DNA from: an uncultured Muribaculaceae bacterium
Lineage (GTDB): Bacteria > Bacteroidota > Bacteroidia > Bacteroidales > Muribaculaceae
DNA: 26,905 nt
Direction of reading: 5' to 3'
Assembly: GCA_934667475.1 (NCBI GenBank)
Contig: CAKUMB010000018.1
Span: forward strand, 1-26,905
Shown here piece by piece: positions 22,907 to 26,905 of this stretch. The position numbers were made by a program, and so were the translations under genes. Numbering within the stretch: position 1 is the stretch's first letter; each line of letters begins with the position of its first letter. The notes beneath the pieces are model-generated. The model worked only from the letters and a program-made list of their open reading frames with translations. It was not told the origin of the DNA and did not search any database.

Positions 22907-23914
22907 CTACTTCTGCTTGCCGTTGATGTCGAAGTTTAGCGTCACGCCGTCGGCAGCCACATCAAGAGTCACAGGGCAGCCCTCAATCATCGGGAAATTC
23001 TGGTGACCTATGTGACCGGCCGGGAAGTCGTAGCACACTGGAATGTTGAGGTCGGCAATGTAGCGGTGAATCATGTCGTACATGTCGTCGTAGCCCTTCA
23101 CCGCATTATATTCGGTGAACTTGCCCACTATCAGGCCCTTGATGCGGCCCAGCACGCCGCGAATCTTAAGCAGGTGCAGCATGCGGTCCACACTGTCGTA
23201 GCGTTCGCCCACATCCTCGATGAAGAGCACCACGTCGTGCGTCTTAAGGAAGTCGCGCGTCAGGAAGTCGTAGTCGCTCTCAGCCAGGCCGCCATACACA
23301 CTCATGTTGCCGCCCACCAGAATGCCGCGGGCAGTGCCCGTGTGGTTGAACTTGTGTGCCGGAATGCGGTAGCTGGGCATCTTGCCCAGCAGCAAATTGT
23401 GCAGGGCGCGGCAGGTGGTGTCGTTACCGCCGCCATAGCCAAGCGGGCCGGCCATGTTGGCGTGAATGCTCATGTTGCCGGCGCGCACCTGCGCGCTGTG
23501 CAGTGCGGTGATGTCGCTGTAGCCGATGATCCACTTTGGGTGTTTGGCAAACTCCTCAAGCGGAATCTCGCACAGCAAGTGCACCGAGCCATAGCCGCCA
23601 CGCGAGCACAGAATGGCCTTCACCGAGGGGTCGCGCAGCGCCCACAGCAGGTCGGATTTGCGCTGCTCCACAGTGCCGGCAAAGCCGGTGCTGAGCCGCT
23701 CGAGCGCATATTTGCCCTTCACGGGGTTGAAGCCCCAGCGCTTGAACACGTTGTAGCCCGTGTCGACCTGAGCCGTGTCGATGGCACTGGCCGGAGTGAT
23801 GATTGCAATCTTGTCGCCCGGCTTCAGAAACGCCGGGGCCTTGATGGTGCTGCCGGCCAGCAGCGACGCCGCACACATTGCGGCAGCCGCCATGAGTGAT
23901 ATTCTCTTATTCAT
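22907..23914 (-). CDS. ldcA: LD-carboxypeptidase (peptidase S66) with an N-terminal signal-like segment
   Basis: S66 enzymes remove the terminal D-Ala from murein tetrapeptides, usually during peptidoglycan recycling. The 335-residue protein shows the catalytic Ser104 in ILCSRGGYGS (101-110), Glu233 in FIEDVGERYDS (231-241) and His301 in FPAGHIGHQNFPM (297-309), in the family order. GYSDITALH (131-139) is also typical. Residues 1-24 (MNKRISLMAAAAMCAASLLAG) look like a Sec signal peptide, unlike the cytoplasmic E. coli LdcA, so this one may act in the periplasm. ATG 23914 is chosen; the frame remains open to 24040 but that extension reads through the direct repeat and the gene's own promoter. 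Confidence 0.92.
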   Translation of the reverse strand: MNKRISLMAAAAMCAASLLAGSTIKAPAFLKPGDKIAIITPASAIDTAQVDTGYNVFKRWGFNPVKGKYALERLSTGFAGTVEQRKSDLLWALRDPSVKAILCSRGGYGSVHLLCEIPLEEFAKHPKWIIGYSDITALHSAQVRAGNMSIHANMAGPLGYGGGNDTTCRALHNLLLGKMPSYRIPAHKFNHTGTARGILVGGNMSVYGGLAESDYDFLTRDFLKTHDVVLFIEDVGERYDSVDRMLHLLKIRGVLGRIKGLIVGKFTEYNAVKGYDDMYDMIHRYIADLNIPVCYDFPAGHIGHQNFPMIEGCPVTLDVAADGVTLNFDINGKQK

Positions 23915-23947
23915 ATATATACAATGCGTTTTTTTTGTCATCGCCCG

Positions 23948-23979
23948 CAAAATTACACAAAAAAGCCGATGCCCGCAAA
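23948..23979 (-). promoter_or_regulatory. ldcA promoter lying mostly inside a direct repeat
   Basis: On the minus strand TTTG (23979-23976), 20 bases, then TAATTTTG (23955-23948), a good Bacteroidota promoter 33 bases before ldcA. The -33 box and the first part of the -7 box are in repeat copy 1; the last three bases of the -7 box are outside it. The matching place at copy 2 reads TAATTGTG, a poorer -7 box. Confidence 0.65.
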
Positions 23980-24021
23980 CGGCTGCGCCTGCGGGCCTCC
24001 GGCCATGTGGCTTGACACCAC
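23951..24021. repeat. 71-bp direct repeat, copy 1 (ldcA side)
   Basis: This copy matches 25903-25973 at 69 of 71 positions in the same orientation; the two differences are C/T and T/A at repeat positions 46 and 48. It lies between the 5' end of ldcA and the 3' end of the AlbA-domain gene, starting 25 bases after that gene's stop. Within it, AGCCG (23964-23968) pairs with CGGCT (23980-23984), and GCCCGCA (23971-23977) with TGCGGGC (23990-23996), in interlocked A-B-A'-B' order. Confidence 0.95.
23959..23984 (-). terminator. Terminator of the AlbA-domain gene, inside repeat copy 1
   Basis: On the minus strand AGCCG, an 11-base loop, CGGCT, then six T in all. The 5-bp stem is short but has a good T-run. 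The loop bases TGCGGGC can instead pair with the GCCCGCA just upstream, which would block this stem. Confidence 0.5.
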
Positions 24022-24046
24022 ATGGTACGTCAATGGGCATTTACCG

Positions 24047-25831
24047 CTATTTACGCGACCTGTATTTTTGCCTCGGATGATGCGGCACATCATACATCTT
24101 CTCTAATGTATCCTCCATTAGTGGCAACACGTGGCTTTTCACATACCTTACTTTTCTACCTATGTAATCAGCAATCTGCTCGGCTGTAGCCCAGTCATCA
24201 CACGCCTTAACAACCATATCTTTCAACTGCTCTTTTGAATATCTTTTATTAAGAGTAACATTATGGGCTTCAAGTGTAACATTTGCCTCTTCAAGTGTAA
24301 CATCAGCCCCCTTAAGAGCAACATTAGCCCCATAAATGTGATATTTAGTGCCACGTCCATGCCCCACGGCCTTTAAAAATCGCATCGCGCACATGCCTCC
24401 AAGCAACTTTGTTATGTCGGTCCGATGTATGTCAAGGGCATATTGCAAGCGTTCATTGGTTATTTCCTCTTCGGAATATGCCAAAGCAAGGACTGTCAAT
24501 TGTGACTGCGTTAATTTCAGCAGTCTGTCGCCGAACATTTCACTCAGGGCGGCCTTCACGCCCTCATCCAACAGCGACTCCATCGACATTGTGAGGACCA
24601 CTTTATTCGGACGGCTCTTTTCTTCAATGTACGGCCGTTTCCACTTCTGCATTTCCCACCCATGAATTATTTTGTCGGCTCCGCTGCCAGCCTTCTCAGC
24701 CGAGCCTAAAAAAATAAACATAGTCTGCAAATATTTATTGCGGCACACACTCTCACCTCCACGATAAAATTGTTTTAAAGAAATGAGCATTGTGCCTGGA
24801 TTGGAAAAAACAATCTTGTTGGGATATTTATATATGTTCAACGATGCATTCTCTGTGTGGTCGGCATGCACCAAAGCATTTGCAAGAGCTTCCCTTACCG
24901 CGACATGCGCAGGAGTTTCAGTCCGTCTTTGCCCATTTTCGAGAATAAATGGCTTCGGTAAAAAGTTTTGAAGAATGGGAAGCACACGGATGTAAAACTG
25001 GAAGAGGTTTGATTCCCAGTTGCCATCAGGACAGATTCGATTCACCCACCTGTCATTTGGGTCTTGAATTTCTTGATAGTCCGGGAAGAAGTTTGGATTC
25101 TCGTCCATTATAGCGCTATAGGAGCCAAACATCAACAAACCAGCATAAGTCAATCCATATTCGCCAGTTCGCCTATCTTTTCTGAACACATTCAGTTTTT
25201 CCAAAAATTTATCTTCCGGCAAGTTGTTCCAAACATGGTCTGGATTCCATTGTTCGAAGCGCCGACGATATTGGAGTATGGAATTATGGTCCAGATCCTC
25301 TTTACTGAAATTCTTTAAAATACGTCCATCAACAGGGCTTGAAAGATTAGCATCGGCAAACATACTGTTTACCTCTTCACGTGAGCAGTGATAATCGCCA
25401 TCCGCGTCTCGCCTGTAAGTTCCCGTATAAGGGTCCAGACCCACATACACAGGCTTTAGGCTTCTATCAACACGGGGGATATAGAAAAACAGAAAGTTAG
25501 ACCCAGCATACTCAACCTCACACACATCGTCTTCTGAAAGCAATGCGATGTTTACTTTTTGCTTGCTGTGCATGGCATTAAAAAAGTCGCGCTTGTACTT
25601 AGCCGTATGCTCCTTGTCCAACCCATCAAGCAGCATTTCATCTCCCTTTTCTTTTACTCCAAAAACTATGGCGCCACCATTAGTGTTGGCAAATGAGGAA
25701 TACGTTTCCCAAAAAGAATTAGGGAAACCACCAGCCGCTGTTTTGAACTCAAGTTCGCCTGACTCCCTGCCATGCAACAACTGCTCAAACAAAGGTTGCA
25801 TTTCCATATATTTGCATCTGCTTCTTGCCAT
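24047..25831 (-). CDS. AlbA/Schlafen-like domain protein with HATPase domain
   Basis: The 594-residue protein starts with an AlbA_2 (Schlafen-like) domain, about 20-140: ESGELEFKTAAGG, then SSFANTNGGAIVFGVKE. The middle (about 290-410) is a RecG-C-like/HATPase_c_4 region with HVAVREALANALVHADH and KIVFSNPG. The C-terminus has winged-helix-like segments (SQLTVLALAYSEEEITNERLQYAL; TAEQIADYIGRKVRYVKSHVLPL), with a four-unit repeat linker between them (500-527). Such proteins are usually called putative DNA-binding or ATP-binding proteins and are common in accessory regions. The role is unknown; links to defence or regulation are speculation. It is clearly AT-richer than its neighbours and uses codons such as AAA, ATT and TTA more, suggesting transfer. 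ATG 25831, 25807 and 25801 are possible starts. It is bounded by 71-bp direct repeats. Confidence 0.85.
   Translation of the reverse strand: MARSRCKYMEMQPLFEQLLHGRESGELEFKTAAGGFPNSFWETYSSFANTNGGAIVFGVKEKGDEMLLDGLDKEHTAKYKRDFFNAMHSKQKVNIALLSEDDVCEVEYAGSNFLFFYIPRVDRSLKPVYVGLDPYTGTYRRDADGDYHCSREEVNSMFADANLSSPVDGRILKNFSKEDLDHNSILQYRRRFEQWNPDHVWNNLPEDKFLEKLNVFRKDRRTGEYGLTYAGLLMFGSYSAIMDENPNFFPDYQEIQDPNDRWVNRICPDGNWESNLFQFYIRVLPILQNFLPKPFILENGQRRTETPAHVAVREALANALVHADHTENASLNIYKYPNKIVFSNPGTMLISLKQFYRGGESVCRNKYLQTMFIFLGSAEKAGSGADKIIHGWEMQKWKRPYIEEKSRPNKVVLTMSMESLLDEGVKAALSEMFGDRLLKLTQSQLTVLALAYSEEEITNERLQYALDIHRTDITKLLGGMCAMRFLKAVGHGRGTKYHIYGANVALKGADVTLEEANVTLEAHNVTLNKRYSKEQLKDMVVKACDDWATAEQIADYIGRKVRYVKSHVLPLMEDTLEKMYDVPHHPRQKYRSRK
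24251..24334 (-). repeat. Four 21-bp tandem units in the AlbA-domain gene
   Basis: Units at 24251-24271, 24272-24292, 24293-24313 and 24314-24334 share AAGNGNAACAT on the plus strand. On the coding strand they give YGANVAL, KGADVTL, EEANVTL and EAHNVTL, residues 500-527. The unit length of 7 codons preserves frame on expansion or loss. Confidence 0.9.
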
Positions 25832-25858
25832 ATCTATCTATTTTACAATTAGATATTA

Positions 25859-25866
25859 CAAAATTA
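25859..25866 (-). promoter_or_regulatory. -7 element for the AlbA-domain gene
   Basis: On the minus strand TAATTTTG (25866-25859). A TTTG at 25886-25883 is 16 bases away, shorter than usual, and TTG at 25890-25888 is 21 bases away. The element is between copy 2 of the direct repeat and the gene, so the unit carries its own promoter. Confidence 0.5.
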
Positions 25867-25902
25867 AACAATACATTCAAAACAAACCAACACAGCTACC
25901 AC

Positions 25903-25973
25903 AATTACACAAAAAAGCCGATGCCCGCAAACGGCTGCGCCTGCGGGTCACCGGCCATGTGGCTTGACACCAC
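25903..25973. repeat. 71-bp direct repeat, copy 2
   Basis: Same orientation as copy 1 and offset by 1952 bp. It begins 12 bases after the stop codon of the His/Pro-rich gene (on that gene's strand) and ends before the AlbA-gene promoter. The A stem (25916-25920 with 25932-25936) is intact. The B stem loses its outermost pair because position 25948 is T instead of C. Confidence 0.95.
25911..25936 (-). terminator. Terminator of the His/Pro-rich gene, inside repeat copy 2
   Basis: The sequence is identical to the terminator in copy 1: AGCCG, 11-base loop, CGGCT and a T-run on the minus strand. It lies 50 bases after the stop codon of the upstream gene. Confidence 0.5.
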
Positions 25974-25985
25974 CACATCGCCGCA

Positions 25986-26405
25986 TCAGTGGTGGCGCAG
26001 GCGGTAGTGGCCGCCGCGGCCATGCGCCAGGCGGCGGTGCTTGCAAAAGCGGTTGAGCTCGGCACGGGCCGCCTTGCGGCGCAGGCCTGTGAGGCGGCAA
26101 TAATCGTCAACGCTCATCTCGCGGCCATGGCGGCGCATGAACGATATGGCCAGGTTGAGCCGGTTGCTCGCCCCTGAGCCCAATGTGAGCGAAAACACCG
26201 TGCTGTTGCCGCCATAGTTGTGATGGTGTGGCGGTGCGGGTGGCGGGGGAGGCGGCAACGGGCGCTCCATGGGCGGATGATGAGGGCCGTGGTGGTGCTT
26301 GTGGTGATGACGGCCGCCGGCAGCGGCTGTGCCGCATGCCAGCGCCACTATGGCTGCAAGCGCTGCTATGCGCCTTGCTTGGGAGGCTAATAATTTCGTT
26401 CTCAT
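25986..26405 (-). CDS. Exported His-rich, Pro-rich small protein
   Basis: The 139-residue product has a hydrophobic export segment (about 12-29, IAALAAIVALACGTAAAG); cleavage by signal peptidase I near AAAG is likely, and lipidation at Cys24 is a weaker option. Residues 33-43 are mostly His (HHHKHHHGPHH), followed by a Pro run (50-59) and HHH at 60-62. The C-terminal part (about 66-139) is compact and basic, with LNLAISFMRRHG and MSVDDYCRLTGLRRKAARAELNRFC resembling a helix-turn-helix, then a Gly/Arg/His tail. The His-rich part could bind metal; that is inference. A GGAG is present about 11 bases before the ATG. I do not recognise a family. Confidence 0.65.
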   Translation of the reverse strand: MRTKLLASQARRIAALAAIVALACGTAAAGGRHHHKHHHGPHHPPMERPLPPPPPPAPPHHHNYGGNSTVFSLTLGSGASNRLNLAISFMRRHGREMSVDDYCRLTGLRRKAARAELNRFCKHRRLAHGRGGHYRLRHH

Positions 26406-26518
26406 AATTTGGTCTCCTTCACTATTAACGGTTAGTATTTTCTGTTTTGCTCCTTTTGACTGACAACCGAGGCAAAGGTTAAACGGCGCACACGCCTATT
26501 TGTGTTTCTTTAACTACC

Positions 26519-26761
26519 TTGCGCGCCAACTACGACCCCGCCACCGGCCTCACTCCCACCCTGCACTGCCTGTGCCTCGTGGACATGTTCACCACCATGA
26601 CGGGCGTTGACAATGTGGAAACCGCCAAAAAGGTGAAGAGCGTCACCTACTACAACGCCACCGGCGCCATGGTGCCGCAGCAGCCCGCAGCCGGAGGAGT
26701 GTATGTGAAAGTGACCACCTACACCGACGGCAGCCGCTCGGCGGTGAAGACAATAAACTGA
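26519..26761 (+). pseudogene. 3' remnant of a secreted-protein gene (C-terminal domain)
   Basis: The frame runs from a stop at 26480 to TGA 26759-26761 and has no ATG or GTG start; only a TTG at 26519 gives an 80-residue reading. Its end, VKSVTYYNATGAMV followed by GVYVKVTTYTDGSRSAVK, resembles the short beta-rich C-terminal domain at the end of many large secreted Bacteroidota proteins. Those proteins are normally hundreds of residues long, so this is most likely the surviving 3' end of a larger gene whose front was lost. The loss predates or is separate from the IS-like end, which lies on its 3' side. Confidence 0.6.
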
Positions 26762-26831
26762 ATCATGCCACATAGCGCGCTGCGGCAGGGCCGCAAGCGC
26801 GACACACATTAAAAAACCAGCAAGCAGAAAA

Positions 26832-26905
26832 TGAACTGCACCCCAAAAGTTAGACACAAAACTTTTGGGGTGCATTATGTATAGACGCCACAATTATGAA
26901 GAACG
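26832..26905 (+). mobile_element. Probable left end of an IS3-family insertion sequence (cut by window edge)
   Basis: TGAACTGCACCCCAAAAGTT at 26832-26851, followed by AGACAC, resembles the terminal inverted repeats of IS3-family elements (TG start, CCCCAAAAGTT-AGACA core). Within it TGCACCCCAAAAGTT (26837-26851) pairs perfectly with AACTTTTGGGGTGCA (26860-26874), a 15-bp hairpin. An ATG follows at 26877. The rest of the element, the right end and any target duplication are outside the window. Confidence 0.5.
26877..26905 (+). CDS. Start of a possible IS3 OrfA transposase (partial)
   Basis: The ATG at 26877 opens a frame reading MYRRHNYEE to the end of the window, directly after the IS-like terminal hairpin. 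Basic, Tyr-containing beginnings like this are common in IS3 OrfA proteins. Only nine complete codons are visible, so the call depends on the neighbouring IR-like sequence. Confidence 0.3.

Noticed and set aside
23915..24040. Longer ldcA start reading through the direct repeat
   Set aside because: It would place 42 unrelated residues before a good signal peptide and would overlap the promoter.
23951..25973. Integron cassette with attC sites
   Set aside because: A gene followed by a roughly 70-bp palindromic site is the right layout, but I do not find the paired RYYYAAC/GTTRRRY core sites, and no integrase is present in the window.

Overview
The window looks like a chromosomal segment of a Bacteroidales bacterium, and a GC-rich gut lineage such as Muribaculaceae fits best. 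That placement is inference. The support is promoters of the Bacteroidota type (TTTG, about 19-21 bases, then TAnnTTTG) ahead of many genes and both tRNAs, and families typical of the order: a 663-residue NagB-like/LmbE-like fusion, a NigD-like lipoprotein, an ECF sigma factor paired with a dual-membrane anti-sigma protein, FucP-type sugar symport, AsnA, and the short C-terminal domain of Bacteroidota secreted proteins at the right edge.

Layout. 1-2388 (+) holds the end of a META-domain protein, an exported Sel1-repeat protein and an outer-membrane phospholipase A. tRNA-Lys follows, then about 550 bases without a gene that contain a long perfect hairpin. A 72-residue LuxR-type HTH protein (-) lies divergent from asnA (+). 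asnA converges with and overlaps a UmuC-type polymerase (-), which follows a FucP-type transporter (-). gltX, an overlapping outer-membrane-like gene and waaA (Kdo transferase) form a plus-strand group, followed by an AraC-type regulator. On the minus strand come the NagB-like/LmbE fusion and RNase R (possibly one transcript), a small repeat-rich lipoprotein and an acyl-CoA synthetase. tRNA-Asp (+) then faces a NigD-like lipoprotein (-). The last block (-) is LD-carboxypeptidase, the ECF sigma factor and the dual-membrane anti-sigma gene. Much of the content is envelope biology: phospholipase, Kdo transfer, peptidoglycan recycling, lipoproteins and envelope-stress signalling.

The most unusual region is 23.9-26.0 kb. 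An AT-richer AlbA/Schlafen-like plus HATPase gene sits between two 71-bp direct repeats that match at 69 of 71 positions, in otherwise GC-rich sequence. Each repeat copy lies just 3' of a minus-strand gene and carries a terminator nested with a second stem in A-B-A'-B' order. The copy next to ldcA also carries most of the ldcA promoter. This looks like a single-gene cargo unit, 1952 bp in period, inserted between ldcA and a His/Pro-rich exported-protein gene. The right edge holds a 5'-truncated secreted-protein gene and what looks like the left end of an IS3-family element cut by the window boundary.
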